Origin: DATFDN01 sp035685165 | GTDB taxonomy: Bacteria > Pseudomonadota > Alphaproteobacteria > Acetobacterales > Acetobacteraceae | Length of the DNA: 64,000 nucleotides | Direction of reading: 5' to 3' | NCBI GenBank assembly: GCA_035685165.1 | Contig: DASRBI010000017.1 | Location: 186,001-250,000 of the forward strand | Shown: positions 27,513 through 36,716 of the stretch, piece after piece | Position numbering within the stretch: position 1 is the first letter of the stretch | How the letters are laid out: every line of letters starts with the position of its first letter | Notes under the pieces: generated by a model | The model's input: the letters and a program-made list of their open reading frames with translations, nothing else | The model's database searches: none | What the model was told of the DNA's origin: nothing | Program-made: the position numbers and the translations under genes

Positions 27513-28477
27513 GCGCGCTGCTGGAGATCGAGGATTTGCACATCGGCTTCGGTGCGCTGCAAGCGGTGCGCGGCATCGACGTCGCGGTGGCGCGCAGGGA
27601 GACGCATTGTCTCGTGGGAGAATCGGGCTGCGGCAAGTCGGTCTCGGCGCTCTCCGTCATGCGACTGTTGCCGCCGCGCACGAGGTGGTCGGCGAAGGCC
27701 ATTTCATTCGACGGGCAGGATATCGCGCGGCTGAACGAGCGGCAGATGACGCGGCTGCGCGGGGATCGCATCGGCATGATCTTCCAGGAGCCGATGACGA
27801 GCCTCAATCCCGCCTACACGATCGGCTCGCAGATGACCGAGGTGCTGCGCCGCCATCGCGGCGCCTCGCGCGCCGAGGCGGCGCGGCGCGCGGTGGCGAT
27901 GCTCGATCGCGTCGGCGTCACCGCCCCGGAGATGCGGCTCGGCCAGTTCCCGCACCAGCTGTCGGGCGGGCTGCGTCAGCGCGTGATGATCGCGACCGCG
28001 CTCTTGTGCGAGCCCGAATTGCTGATCGCCGACGAACCGACGACGGCGCTCGATGTGACGGTGCAGGCGCAGATCTTGCGGCTGCTGGCGTCGATCCAGC
28101 GCGAGATGGGTCTAGCGGTGCTGCTGATCACGCATGATCTCGGCATCGTTGCCCGCGTCGCTGACCGCGTGAGCGTGATGTATGCGGGCAAGATTGTCGA
28201 ACAGGCAAGCGCCGCTTCTCTGTTTGCGGCGCCCCGCCATCCCTACACGCGCGGCCTGCTCGCCTCGATCCCGGTGCCGGGCAAGGTCCGCAAGGGCGAG
28301 CGGCTCGGCAGCATTCCGGGCATCGTGCCGCGCATCGAACAGGGGTTCCAAGGCTGCGCCTTCCGCGACCGCTGCGACCACGCAGCACCCGAATGCGCCG
28401 GCGCGGTGCCCGAACAGCGCGCGGGAGAGGGGCATCGCTATTCGTGCCGTCTGCCGCCGGGGTGGATCGAGGCGTGA
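27509..28477 (+). CDS. ABC transporter ATP-binding protein, DppD/OppD type
   Basis: A 322-residue ATPase with Walker A GESGCGKSVSA, Q-loop IFQEPMTSLNPAYTIG, signature LSGGLRQRVMIA, Walker B LLIADEPTTALD and the switch histidine in LLITHDLG. The C-terminal oligopeptide domain has the HPYTRGLLASIP motif and four cysteines (CAFRDRC, C, C) that in relatives can bind an iron-sulfur cluster. It energises the two permeases upstream. Confidence 0.93.
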   Translation: MSALLEIEDLHIGFGALQAVRGIDVAVARRETHCLVGESGCGKSVSALSVMRLLPPRTRWSAKAISFDGQDIARLNERQMTRLRGDRIGMIFQEPMTSLNPAYTIGSQMTEVLRRHRGASRAEAARRAVAMLDRVGVTAPEMRLGQFPHQLSGGLRQRVMIATALLCEPELLIADEPTTALDVTVQAQILRLLASIQREMGLAVLLITHDLGIVARVADRVSVMYAGKIVEQASAASLFAAPRHPYTRGLLASIPVPGKVRKGERLGSIPGIVPRIEQGFQGCAFRDRCDHAAPECAGAVPEQRAGEGHRYSCRLPPGWIEA

Positions 28478-28506
28478 GTGACGTAGCCACTGCAACGATC
28501 TCCCTC

Positions 28507-28618
28507 TACGCCCCTGTGGGGTGGAGAGGGCTGCGGAGAGATGGGGCGAGCTTCGGCGTCGCCTGTCTATCCCCCACCTCACCCCGACCCTCTCCGCCGC
28601 CAGCGGCGGAGAGGGGGC
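28507..28618. repeat. palindromic repeat with perfect hairpin inside the operon
   Basis: The 172-base gap between the two ATPase genes carries CCCCTGTGGGGTGGAGAGG at the left and a perfect 13-bp stem at 28588-28615 (CCCTCTCCGCCGC, loop CA, then its complement). The stem is preceded by CACCTCACCCCGA, which recurs at the lpxK-uppP junction. In mid-operon it may act as an mRNA stabiliser or attenuator. It has no T-run. Confidence 0.6.
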
Positions 28619-28649
28619 GTGACCGTGCCGTTTCACCCGAAGCCGCCCC

Positions 28650-29597
28650 ATGACCCTCGCCATCGAAGCCGCCGGGCTGTCGCAGGTGTTCGTGCAGCGC
28701 CAAGGGCTGTTCGGCGCGCCGCGGCGCGTGGTGGCGGTGGATGACGTGGCGCTGTCCGTGCCGGAAGGCAGCGCCCTCGGCATCGTCGGCGAATCCGGAT
28801 GCGGCAAGTCCACCCTGGCGCGCCTTCTGCTCGGCCTGCTCGCGCCGAGCGGGGGCACCGTCCGCATCGCCGGCCAGGATCTTGCCGCGATGCACCGCAA
28901 GGCGCGCGCGCGCCTTATCCAGCCAGTGTTCCAGGATCCGATGAGCTCGCTCAACCCGCGGCGGCGTGTGGGCGACATCGTGGCGCTGCCGCTGATCGTG
29001 CAAGGCGTGGCGCGTGCCGAGCGCCGCCGGCGCGTGGCGGCGATGCTGGAACGGGTCGGTCTGGCGCCGGAGATGGCGAGCCGCTATCCTGCGCAGCTCT
29101 CGGGCGGGCAGCGCCAGCGCGTCGCCATCGCCCGCGCGTTGATCCCCGAGCCGCGCATCCTGGTTTGCGACGAGCCGACCAGCGCGCTTGATGTATCGGT
29201 GCAGGCGCAGATCCTCAACCTGCTCGCCGATCTGCGGGCGGCCTTGAAGCTGACCCTGGTGTTCATCAGCCATAATCTGGCGGTTGTGGAGCACATCGCC
29301 GACGAGGTGGCGGTGATGTATCTCGGCCGCATTGTCGAGCACGGGCGAAGCGAACATGTGTTCGCCGCCCCGCTGCATCCCTACACGCGCGCGCTGCTGG
29401 CTTCGGTGCTGACGCCGGAACCCGGCTTAGGATTGCCCGAGGTGCCGCTCGGCGAGGGCCATCCCGATCCCGCCAACATCCCGCCCGGCTGCCGCTTCCA
29501 TCCGCGCTGTCCGGTCGCGATCGACATCTGCCGCGTGCGCCCGCCGGAGCGACGATCCGTCGAGTGCCACCTTGCGCCGGAGCACGCCGGACCATAG
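28650..29597 (+). CDS. ABC transporter ATP-binding protein, DppF/OppF type
   Basis: The second ATPase, 315 residues. Walker A GESGCGKSTLAR, Q-loop VFQDPMSSLNPRR, signature LSGGQRQRVAIA, Walker B LVCDEPTSALD and VFISHNLAV are all intact. The N-terminal RQGLFGAPRRVVAVDDV is the DppF-type opening. The C-terminal domain has HPYTRALLASVLTPEP and three cysteines. It pairs with the DppD-like subunit as a heterodimer. Confidence 0.93.
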   Translation: MTLAIEAAGLSQVFVQRQGLFGAPRRVVAVDDVALSVPEGSALGIVGESGCGKSTLARLLLGLLAPSGGTVRIAGQDLAAMHRKARARLIQPVFQDPMSSLNPRRRVGDIVALPLIVQGVARAERRRRVAAMLERVGLAPEMASRYPAQLSGGQRQRVAIARALIPEPRILVCDEPTSALDVSVQAQILNLLADLRAALKLTLVFISHNLAVVEHIADEVAVMYLGRIVEHGRSEHVFAAPLHPYTRALLASVLTPEPGLGLPEVPLGEGHPDPANIPPGCRFHPRCPVAIDICRVRPPERRSVECHLAPEHAGP

Positions 29598-29630
29598 CGT
29601 TTTTCCAATAAACAGGCGGAGGCACCGAAG

Positions 29631-31154
29631 ATGAAGCGACGAACGTTCCTGGGCGCGGCGGCCGCCGCCGCCAGCCTGCCCGCGTTTGGCCGCCCGGCGC
29701 GCGCCGACAAGGCGAGCGACACACTTAACATTACCTGGCGTGATGCGATCCCAGATGTCGATCCGTACCGCAATAATCTCCGCACCGGCCTGATCGTCGC
29801 TCACGAGGCCTGGGACACGCTGGTCTACCGCGACCCGCACACATTCAAGATCGTGCCCGCGCTGGCGACCGAATGGAAATGGAGCGATCCGACCACGCTC
29901 GATTTTACGCTGCGCGACGGCGTGAAGTTCCACAACGGCGATCTGTTCGGCGCCGATGACGTGGTCTATACGTTCGATACCATCCTGCACGATCCCAAGG
30001 TGATGGTGCCGAGCAACTTCGTCTTTATCGCCGGGGTGGAGAAGCTCGGCGCCAATCAGGTGCGCTTCAAGATGAAGAGCGTGTTCCCCGCCGCGCTCGA
30101 ATATTTCGCCATGGTGCTGCCGATCTATCCGAAAGCATATCGCGAGAAGGTGGGGCCGGAGCAGTACTCGAAGCAGCCGGTCGGGACCGGGCCGTACAAA
30201 ATTACCCGTGTCAACGGAACGAGCGAGATCGATCTCGAACGGTTCGAGGACTATTACAAGGAAAGCCCCAAGGGCCGTCCGGCGATCAAATACCTGAAGA
30301 TCAACGAGGTGCTGGATGCGGCTGGCGAGCTGACGTCGTTCATCAGCGGGCAGGCGGACTGGATCTGGCAATACAACCCCGACCAGTTCCAGAGCCTGAA
30401 GGATCTGCCCGGCAAGACCGCCAAGCGCGCCGGCTCCATGCGGATCGTGTATCTGCAGCTCGACGCGGCGGGCCGCACCGGGAAGGACAATCCGCTGACG
30501 AACCAGAAAGTGCGGCGGGCGATCTTCCATGCGATCGACCGCCAAGCGATGGCGCACGATCTGGTGTTGGGTGACAGTCATCCGATCGCAGCACCTTGCT
30601 ACCCGACGCAGTTCGGCTGCGACCAGAAAGCCGCGGTCGATTACAGTTACGATCCGGCCAAGGCCAAGGCGCTGATGCAGGAAGCAGGGTACGGGAACGG
30701 TTTCTCGACCACGCTGGTCTCCTATCTACTGCCGTCGTGGAACGCGGCCCTGCAGAACTACCTGAAGGCGATCGGCATCAACGCCGACATCCAGCAATTG
30801 CAGGTCGGTGCGGTGATCCAGAAGGTGAACGCGGGTCAGGCGCCGATGAATGGCGGAAGCTGGGGCAGCTATTCGATCAACGACGTCTCCGCGATCCTTC
30901 CGTTCTTCTTCGGTGGCACCCCGGCGGATTACGCGCGCGATCCGGAGGTAGAGAAGCTCGTCAAAGAGGGCGGTTCCGTTACCGACCCGGCGGAGCGGGA
31001 AAAGGACTATGCGGCGGCGATCCACCGCATTACCGAGGAAGCCTATTGGCTGCCGATGTTTACCTCGGTAACATACTACGCCTTCGACGCCGACCTCAAC
31101 TTCGAGACCTTCCCCGACGAACTGCCGCGTTTCTACATGGCGAGCTGGAAGTAG
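29631..31154 (+). CDS. ABC transporter peptide-binding protein, SBP family 5
   Basis: The periplasmic receptor of the importer, 507 residues. It starts MKRRTFLGAAAAAASLPAFG; RRTFLG is a twin-arginine-type motif, so export is probably by Tat. The mature part has the family 5 pattern: TLNITWRDAIPDVDPYRNN, LATEWKWSDPTTLDFTLRDG, VKFHNGDLFGADDVVYTFD and QPVGTGPYKI. GGAGG lies eight bases before the ATG. It is unusual but not rare for the receptor gene to be last in the operon. Ligand unknown; dipeptides, opines or glutathione are possible. Confidence 0.93.
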   Translation: MKRRTFLGAAAAAASLPAFGRPARADKASDTLNITWRDAIPDVDPYRNNLRTGLIVAHEAWDTLVYRDPHTFKIVPALATEWKWSDPTTLDFTLRDGVKFHNGDLFGADDVVYTFDTILHDPKVMVPSNFVFIAGVEKLGANQVRFKMKSVFPAALEYFAMVLPIYPKAYREKVGPEQYSKQPVGTGPYKITRVNGTSEIDLERFEDYYKESPKGRPAIKYLKINEVLDAAGELTSFISGQADWIWQYNPDQFQSLKDLPGKTAKRAGSMRIVYLQLDAAGRTGKDNPLTNQKVRRAIFHAIDRQAMAHDLVLGDSHPIAAPCYPTQFGCDQKAAVDYSYDPAKAKALMQEAGYGNGFSTTLVSYLLPSWNAALQNYLKAIGINADIQQLQVGAVIQKVNAGQAPMNGGSWGSYSINDVSAILPFFFGGTPADYARDPEVEKLVKEGGSVTDPAEREKDYAAAIHRITEEAYWLPMFTSVTYYAFDADLNFETFPDELPRFYMASWK

Positions 31155-31203
31155 GTGGATCGCGTTGCTTGCCGGCTGACGCGGGCACACTGAGTGAGGG
31201 CGA

Positions 31204-31412
31204 TGCGAAACGCTCCGCCGCCCAGGCCGCGCGACCGTGAGCGCCTGTTGCTCGGCCGTCCGTTTACGCCGGCGGAGGTGCGGTATATGCGCGATGTCGC
31301 CCGGCGACCCGCCGCGCTGCGGCTGATGCGGCCGGAGCCGGACGCGAATTACCGCGCTGCGCCGACGCTCACGTGCCGCTGCCGGCAAAGGGCTAGAGCG
31401 CATTCACACTGA
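31204..31412 (+). CDS. small hypothetical ORF, possibly a gene remnant
   Basis: A 69-residue frame with GC-rich third positions in its first two thirds, including RERLLLGRPFTPAEVRYMRD. The GAGTGAGGG before the ATG is very close for a ribosome site. The last 20 residues are low quality. I do not recognise a family. It could be a short real gene, or an N-terminal piece of a lost one. Confidence 0.3.
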
Positions 31413-31666
31413 ACGGAAAGAAAACGTCACCAGCAAACCGTCATGCTGGTCCGCGCGAAAGCTCATAGGCGCTACAATAAGGACCTGGAGCGAAATGTCT
31501 CGCTCTCTCGCCCGTCATTGCGAGCGCCGCTGCACGGCGCTTGCAACGAGGAAGCTAGATCCGACCGTCCTTTCCATTCCAGCGCCTATGCACGGATGCG
31601 AAAGCGGGCATCCACGCAGCGCAGAATACCCCCAGCCGTCAAGGAAATCCGTTATAGCGGCCCGCC
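31413..31666. other. intergenic region with repeat end GTCATTGCGAG
   Basis: No gene is visible. GTCATTGCGAGC at 31514-31525 matches the end of the dispersed palindrome at 1570 and 44671. It is followed by a small hairpin, AGCGCCG with CGGCGCTT, at about 31523-31542. The rest has mixed composition and is less GC-rich than the genes around it. Confidence 0.4.
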
Positions 31667-32380
31667 TCACGCGCCGAGCTGCGCGGCGAGGTCCTCGATG
31701 TCGCGGGCGATTACGTCCCACTCGGCGTCAGCCTTGAAGTCGCGCACCTGGTGTGGGCCGTATTCGGCCGGGCGCGGGAAAAAGGCCGTCAGCAGGCCGC
31801 AGCGGCGCGCGGCGGCGAGGTCGCCGTTGTGCGCGGCGGCCAGCATCACCTGATCGGGCCGCAAGTCGAGCAGGCGGGCGACGCCGAGATAGGTCTCGGG
31901 ATCCGGCTTGTAATGGCCGAACAGGTCCGAGCCGAACACCACGTCCCAGGGTAGGCCGGCGTGCTTGGCCATGTTGGTAAGCAGGGAAACATTGCCGTTC
32001 GACAGCGGACCGATGATGAAGCGTTGTTTGAGGCGCGCGAGGCCCGCAACCGAATCCGGCCAGGGCTTCAGGCGATGCCAGCCGCGGTTGATGTGCCGGA
32101 GATCGTCCTCGGTGAGCCCGGAAATGCGGAACTCCGTCACCAGACGATCGAGCGAGGCACGGTGCAGATCATCGAGCCGCGTCCACGGGATCTCGCCCGA
32201 GCGCACGCGCTGCATCGAGGGCTGATAAGCGGCGCGCCAGGCATCGACGAGACCGGCCCAGTTGGCGTCGATGCCGCGCCGGTGACCGAACTCTGTCAGC
32301 TCGGTGATCAGGCTACCGCGCCAGTCGACGACGCTGCCGAACACGTCGAACACGATGGCGCTTGGTTGCGGGCTTGGCAT
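31667..32380 (-). CDS. haloacid dehalogenase, type II (HAD superfamily)
   Basis: A 237-residue HAD hydrolase of the L-2-haloacid dehalogenase kind. The nucleophile aspartate is in AIVFDVFGSVVDWRGSLI near the N-terminus. Motif II is IIGPLSNGNVSLLTNM, motif III HYKPDPETYLGVA, and the last motif VMLAAAHNGDLAAARRCGL. The AAAHNGD form is typical of this family, which uses His-Asn where phosphatases have Gly-Asp. I start at 32380 (MPSPQPSAIVF). It is divergent from the reductase gene. The physiological substrate may not be a haloacid. Confidence 0.85.
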   Translation of the reverse strand: MPSPQPSAIVFDVFGSVVDWRGSLITELTEFGHRRGIDANWAGLVDAWRAAYQPSMQRVRSGEIPWTRLDDLHRASLDRLVTEFRISGLTEDDLRHINRGWHRLKPWPDSVAGLARLKQRFIIGPLSNGNVSLLTNMAKHAGLPWDVVFGSDLFGHYKPDPETYLGVARLLDLRPDQVMLAAAHNGDLAAARRCGLLTAFFPRPAEYGPHQVRDFKADAEWDVIARDIEDLAAQLGA

Positions 32381-32452
32381 GGCGGGCTCCACGGGGTTGT
32401 GCCGCCGCGCGGGCGGGATGCTATGGTCGCGCATTCAGAAGGAGTGCGGAAG

Positions 32453-32914
32453 ATGAGCGAGGCGAAGCTGGCGCCAAAAATGCCGGGCTGGATGGTGGAG
32501 CACGCGAACCGTTACATTTCGAGCGGCGGCACTGAGGGCCACATGTACACCGTCACCCCACCCGGCTATGCGGAGATGACGGTCCCCTCGCTTCTGCTGA
32601 CCACGACGGGGCGCAAGTCCGGTGAGAAATTCGTCTTCCCGCTATTCTACGGCAAGACGGGCAACAGCTACTTCATCGTCGCCTCGAAGGGCGGGGCGCC
32701 GGAGCATCCGGGCTGGTATCGCAATATCCTCGCCGATCCCGAAGTGGAGATCCAGGTCGGCACGCAAAAGCTCAAGGCGCGCGCCCGCACGGCGAGCGGG
32801 GCGGAGCGCGCGCTTCTGTGGCCGGAAGCCCTCAAATTCTGGCCGCCCTATGCGGACTATCAGAAGAAAACGACGCGCGAGATACCGATCGTGGTGCTCG
32901 ATCCGGTGAGCTGA
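32453..32914 (+). CDS. nitroreductase/deazaflavin-dependent oxidoreductase family (DUF385)
   Basis: A 153-residue split-barrel protein of the F420-dependent Ddn-like family. The diagnostic stretch is LLLTTTGRKSGEKFVFPLFYG, followed by YFIVASKGGAPEHPGWYRNI and the second strand pair. AAGGAG precedes ATG 32453 by eight to nine bases. In proteobacteria that lack F420 such proteins may bind other cofactors, so the cofactor is not certain. No F420 biosynthesis gene is in the window. Confidence 0.85.
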   Translation: MSEAKLAPKMPGWMVEHANRYISSGGTEGHMYTVTPPGYAEMTVPSLLLTTTGRKSGEKFVFPLFYGKTGNSYFIVASKGGAPEHPGWYRNILADPEVEIQVGTQKLKARARTASGAERALLWPEALKFWPPYADYQKKTTREIPIVVLDPVS

Positions 32915-32968
32915 AACGAACGGCGCGGCTGCTCTACGGAGCAGGCAGTTTGTTGGGTTCCGGGTGCG

Positions 32969-34024
32969 TCAGCCCGAGTGGACGGGCGCGCCGCAACCGG
33001 CGAGTGCCGCCTGAATACCGCGGCCGAGAACGACCAGCCCGTCGCCCGCCTCGATCCGTGTCTGCGCGCTGGCGCGCTCCCGCTGGCGCGTTCCGGCGCG
33101 CTCCACCTCGACGATCAGGATCGGCATCGACGCGGCGGATTCGATCTGCGCCACCGTGCGACCCACCCAGGCGCTGCCGGGCTCGGCGATCACGGTATCC
33201 ATGGCAATCCCGAAGGGGAGCAGCTCGCGTTCGACGCGCTCGAGTCCCGCCGAAGCGCCTGCCTCGGGAAACAGCAATATCTCGGCGATGCGCTCGGCGC
33301 CGATATGAGCTGGCAGCACCACCCGGTCGGCGCCCGCCTGCGCGAGCTTCGCCTCGGTCGTCGGCGCCTCGCCGCGCGCGATGATCGAGAGCTGCTTGTT
33401 GAGGCTGCGCGCGGTGAGCGTGATGAACACGTTCGCCGCATCGTCGTGCAACACCGTGACGATGGTGCGGGCGCGGGCGATGCCGGCGGCGATCAGCGTC
33501 GCCTCTTCCGTCGCGTCGCCGCGAAAACATAGATAACCGGCTTTCGCCGCCTCGGCGGCGCGCGCCTCGCTTGCCTCCACGATGATGAACGAGGCGGCGG
33601 CTCCGCGCAGCGTGCGCGCAAGCTGCTGTCCGATGCGGCCGAAGCCGCAGATGATGATGTGGTCCGAGAGCCGCTCGATCTGCTGGCTCATGCGGCGATC
33701 TCCCAGGATTTCCGAAAACTGCGTCGCGGTGATGAACTGCACCAGCGCACCGGTCATGAAGATGATGCCCGTGCAGCCGAGGGTGATCAGGGCGATCGTG
33801 ATCGCGCGCAGCAGCGGCGTGTCGATCGGCCGCACTTCCTGATAGCCGACGGTGAAGACGGTGATCACCGCCACGTAGAGCGCATCGCCCCAGCTCCAGC
33901 CGACGGCGACATAGGCGCAGATCGCCAGCGCCGAGACGGCGAGCACGAACAGCGCGCCGCCCGCCAGGTTGCGGACGGGCGAGGCAAGCAACCTGTTCGT
34001 CGTGAGGGCCGTGGACCGCATCAT
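32969..34024 (-). CDS. potassium channel protein with TrkA-N (RCK) domain
   Basis: A 351-residue Kch-type channel. Two helices at about residues 20-42 and 74-96 flank a pore loop with selectivity filter TVGYQE (residues 58-63), in place of the usual TVGYGD. A cytoplasmic RCK/TrkA-N domain follows with the nucleotide loop IIICGFGRIGQQLARTLRG and Rossmann pattern to about residue 240. A TrkA-C-like domain ends the protein. It probably conducts K+ under nucleotide control in the inner membrane. Confidence 0.9.
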   Translation of the reverse strand: MMRSTALTTNRLLASPVRNLAGGALFVLAVSALAICAYVAVGWSWGDALYVAVITVFTVGYQEVRPIDTPLLRAITIALITLGCTGIIFMTGALVQFITATQFSEILGDRRMSQQIERLSDHIIICGFGRIGQQLARTLRGAAASFIIVEASEARAAEAAKAGYLCFRGDATEEATLIAAGIARARTIVTVLHDDAANVFITLTARSLNKQLSIIARGEAPTTEAKLAQAGADRVVLPAHIGAERIAEILLFPEAGASAGLERVERELLPFGIAMDTVIAEPGSAWVGRTVAQIESAASMPILIVEVERAGTRQRERASAQTRIEAGDGLVVLGRGIQAALAGCGAPVHSG

Positions 34025-34058
34025 GCGTGCGAGAATAGCGCCCGCGCGCGCCGCCTCG

Positions 34059-35219
34059 CTAGCGCAGCGGCAGGATCAGGAACCGCTCGACGCGCTCCTC
34101 GATCACCACCGTTGGCCGCACCGCTTCGACGACTTTCTTGAACCGATCGAAAGTCGGCTCGGTCCAGGCGTAGGCGGCAAAGCCGAACTGGCTGGAGAGA
34201 TAGGGCTCCCACATGCTGCCGAAGGAGTCGTTGAACATCAGCACCCGGCCGGGCGCGCCGGGGCAGATCGTGGGTCTCTGGGCATAGAGCGGATCGGCGC
34301 CCTCCAGCCCGGCCAACGCCGCCGCCTCGTCGGCCGGCGCCGGTTTCGGACAGGCGGCGAGCGGCATCGTGTCCTCGTCCTCCATCCGAAGGCCGATCAT
34401 GCGGCCGAGGTCGCCATCATGGGCATCGGGCCGCATCGTGCCGCCGAGATCGCGGGGCAGGGCGGGCAAGCCGAGCCGTAGCATCGTCGCCTTGTAAGCA
34501 GCCCAGGCACCTTCGTTGCGCCAATGGGTGTCCCAGCGGTAGTAGACGCGGCCCGCTTCCTTCGCCGCGTCCAGCGTCGGCGTGAGATCGAACCAGGCGG
34601 GCTCGCCCGCGAGCCGGCGGTCGAGCTGCTGACGGCGGGTGAGCCCCGGACGCGGCGCGGCGAAGAAGGCGGGCAGGCGCTCAGGGTAAATCGTGCGCTT
34701 GTCGGGGGCGAGCACGAACAGATAGCGGATGCCGCGCGCGGCGAGCCAGGCGCGGCGTTCGGCGATCCCCCTTTGCCAGTCGTCGAGCGCCGATTTGCTC
34801 AGCGGATCGGCGTGCAGGATGTCCTCGGGCACCTTCGCACCGGCATAGAATAGCCAGTTGTCGCGGCCCGGGTATACATTGGCGGAGAAGGCGGGATCGA
34901 ATGCCGGATCGCGGCGGAGGAACCAGAGCCACAGAAGCGAGCGGGTGCGAATCGCCCAGATCCGCAGACCGAAATTGTCCTCGAAGAAACTATAGAAGGG
35001 CGGAAAGAAGCGATCGAAGCGGGTCCAGTGCCAAGCCGGCATGGTGGCGGCTGGGCGCATCTCCAACTCGTTGATCGTCCCCGGCGGCACGTTCCAGTCG
35101 GTCAGCGCGAGCACCGTCGCGATGGCGGCGAAGAAGACGAGCGGTAGCGCGACGTCGGCGATCCGCGTCGCCGCCGCGCGCAGCCTAGAACCGGAAGTAG
35201 ATGAACGGGTTATAGGCAT
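34059..35219 (-). CDS. AlgX/AlgJ-like SGNH protein of O-acetylation pair
   Basis: A 386-residue protein with one N-terminal membrane segment (DVALPLVFFAAIATVLAL) and a periplasmic SGNH-like domain. Motifs: YPGRDNWLFYAG near residue 100, the Asp-x-His in RWDTHWRNEGAWAAY, and the serine in MFNDSFGSMW, all typical of AlgJ/AlgX acetyltransfer proteins. The ATG at 35219 lies 35 bases inside the MBOAT gene. It should accept acetyl groups from the MBOAT protein and move them to an exported polysaccharide. Confidence 0.85.
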   Translation of the reverse strand: MPITRSSTSGSRLRAAATRIADVALPLVFFAAIATVLALTDWNVPPGTINELEMRPAATMPAWHWTRFDRFFPPFYSFFEDNFGLRIWAIRTRSLLWLWFLRRDPAFDPAFSANVYPGRDNWLFYAGAKVPEDILHADPLSKSALDDWQRGIAERRAWLAARGIRYLFVLAPDKRTIYPERLPAFFAAPRPGLTRRQQLDRRLAGEPAWFDLTPTLDAAKEAGRVYYRWDTHWRNEGAWAAYKATMLRLGLPALPRDLGGTMRPDAHDGDLGRMIGLRMEDEDTMPLAACPKPAPADEAAALAGLEGADPLYAQRPTICPGAPGRVLMFNDSFGSMWEPYLSSQFGFAAYAWTEPTFDRFKKVVEAVRPTVVIEERVERFLILPLR

Positions 35220-36621
35220 TTGCCGCCATCTGCATGAAGCTGAGCACGGTGAGCGCGAGCAGCGCCACGAAACGGGTGAGCACCAGCGCCGGGTTCTCGC
35301 TGACCACCATCGGCCGTACGCGCCCGCGCTCCTGGTGCGCGCGCGCCGGCCAGTCGCGCGCGAGCCAGGTGAACGCTCCCGTCGCGCCGATCGCGCCGAG
35401 CGCAATCAGGAGGTAGGTCACGTCGCTCGCCGGCACCTGCGCGAAGGCGCCGGCGCGGAACGGATCGAACATCGCTTGCCAATAGCGCAGCGCGCCGCCG
35501 AGCGATTCCGCGCGGAACATCACCCAGGTGAGCACGATCATCAGCAGCGCATAGAGGCGCGTGAGCGGTACCGGCAGACGCGCCAGCACCTTGCCGAATC
35601 CCATCCGCTCGATGCCGAGCAGCGCGCCGTGCAGCGCGCCCCAGGCGATGAAGGTCCAGGCCGCGCCGTGCCAGAGGCCGCAGAGCAAAAAGACGATGGC
35701 GAGGTTCATCGCCGTGCGCGCGCTGCCGTGCCGGCTGCCGCCCAGCGGGATGTAGAGATATTCCAGGAACCAGTTGGAGAGCGAGATGTGCCAGCGGCGC
35801 CAGAACTCCTGCATGGAGCGGGAGATGTAGGGGTAGTTGAAGTTCTCCAGGAACTCGAAGCCGAACATGCGGGCAAGCCCGATCGCCATGTCCGAATAGC
35901 CAGAAAAGTCGAAATAGATTTGCAGCGTGTAGCAGGCGATGCCGAGCCAGGCGTCGCCGGTGGTGAGCGTCGCTGCCGGCACCGCGAAGGCGCGGTCGGC
36001 GATAGCGCCGAGCGGATTGGCGATCAGCTCCTTCTTGGCCAGCCCGACGAGGAAGCGTTCGAGGCCGGAGGAGAAGTCGGCCAGCCGCACGCGGCGGTGG
36101 TCGATCGCTTCGGTGATATCGTGATAGCGGATAATCGGGCCGGCGATCACCTGCGGGAAAAACGAGATGTAGAGCGCGAAGTCGATCGGGTTACGCCGGG
36201 CGGGCACGATCTTGCGGAACACGTCCACGACATAGGAGATGTTGTGGAACACGTAGAACGAGATGCCGAGCGGTAGGACGATCCCCTGCCAGATCGCGGC
36301 GTGGAAGATCGGGCTGAGCGTCGCGCCGACGAAGCCTGCGTATTTGAACCAGCCGAGCGCGGAAAGGTCGACCGCGATCGCGCCGCTGACGATGGCGCGG
36401 CGGGCGCGCGGATCGCGCGCGGCGTCGAGCGCCAGGCCGGCGAGATAGTTCACCGCGATCAGCGCCAGCAGCAGCCAGATATGGCGGCTCTCACCCTTCA
36501 GATAGAAGAGCAGGCTGAGCACCAGCAGAACGAAGTTCCGGGCGCATACCGGCGCGGCGAAATAGGTCGCGAGCGCCAGCGGCAGGAACAGGAAGATGAA
36601 TTCGACGGAACTGAAGACCAA
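35185..36621 (-). CDS. MBOAT-family O-acyltransferase, AlgI-like
   Basis: A multi-span inner-membrane protein of 478 residues that passes acetyl groups across the membrane. AlgI proteins start MVFSS; here VFSSVEFIFLFLPLAL follows a TTG at 36621, which I take as the start, although an ATG exists 36 bases upstream. Family motifs are LPLGISFYVFHNISYVVDVFR, YISFFPQVIAGPI, FDFSGYSDMAIGLA, EFWRRWHISLSNWF and the catalytic histidine in LLCGLWHGAAWTF. It overlaps the AlgX-like gene, so the two form one O-acetylation module. Confidence 0.92.
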   Translation of the reverse strand: MVFSSVEFIFLFLPLALATYFAAPVCARNFVLLVLSLLFYLKGESRHIWLLLALIAVNYLAGLALDAARDPRARRAIVSGAIAVDLSALGWFKYAGFVGATLSPIFHAAIWQGIVLPLGISFYVFHNISYVVDVFRKIVPARRNPIDFALYISFFPQVIAGPIIRYHDITEAIDHRRVRLADFSSGLERFLVGLAKKELIANPLGAIADRAFAVPAATLTTGDAWLGIACYTLQIYFDFSGYSDMAIGLARMFGFEFLENFNYPYISRSMQEFWRRWHISLSNWFLEYLYIPLGGSRHGSARTAMNLAIVFLLCGLWHGAAWTFIAWGALHGALLGIERMGFGKVLARLPVPLTRLYALLMIVLTWVMFRAESLGGALRYWQAMFDPFRAGAFAQVPASDVTYLLIALGAIGATGAFTWLARDWPARAHQERGRVRPMVVSENPALVLTRFVALLALTVLSFMQMAANAYNPFIYFRF

Positions 36622-36716
36622 CGCGCTGATCCGGCACCGGCCGGGCGCGGGTAGCATGAGGGCCGTGCGGGGCCAACCCTGGACAGCATCACGAAGCCCG
36701 GGCTATCGCGCCGCCG

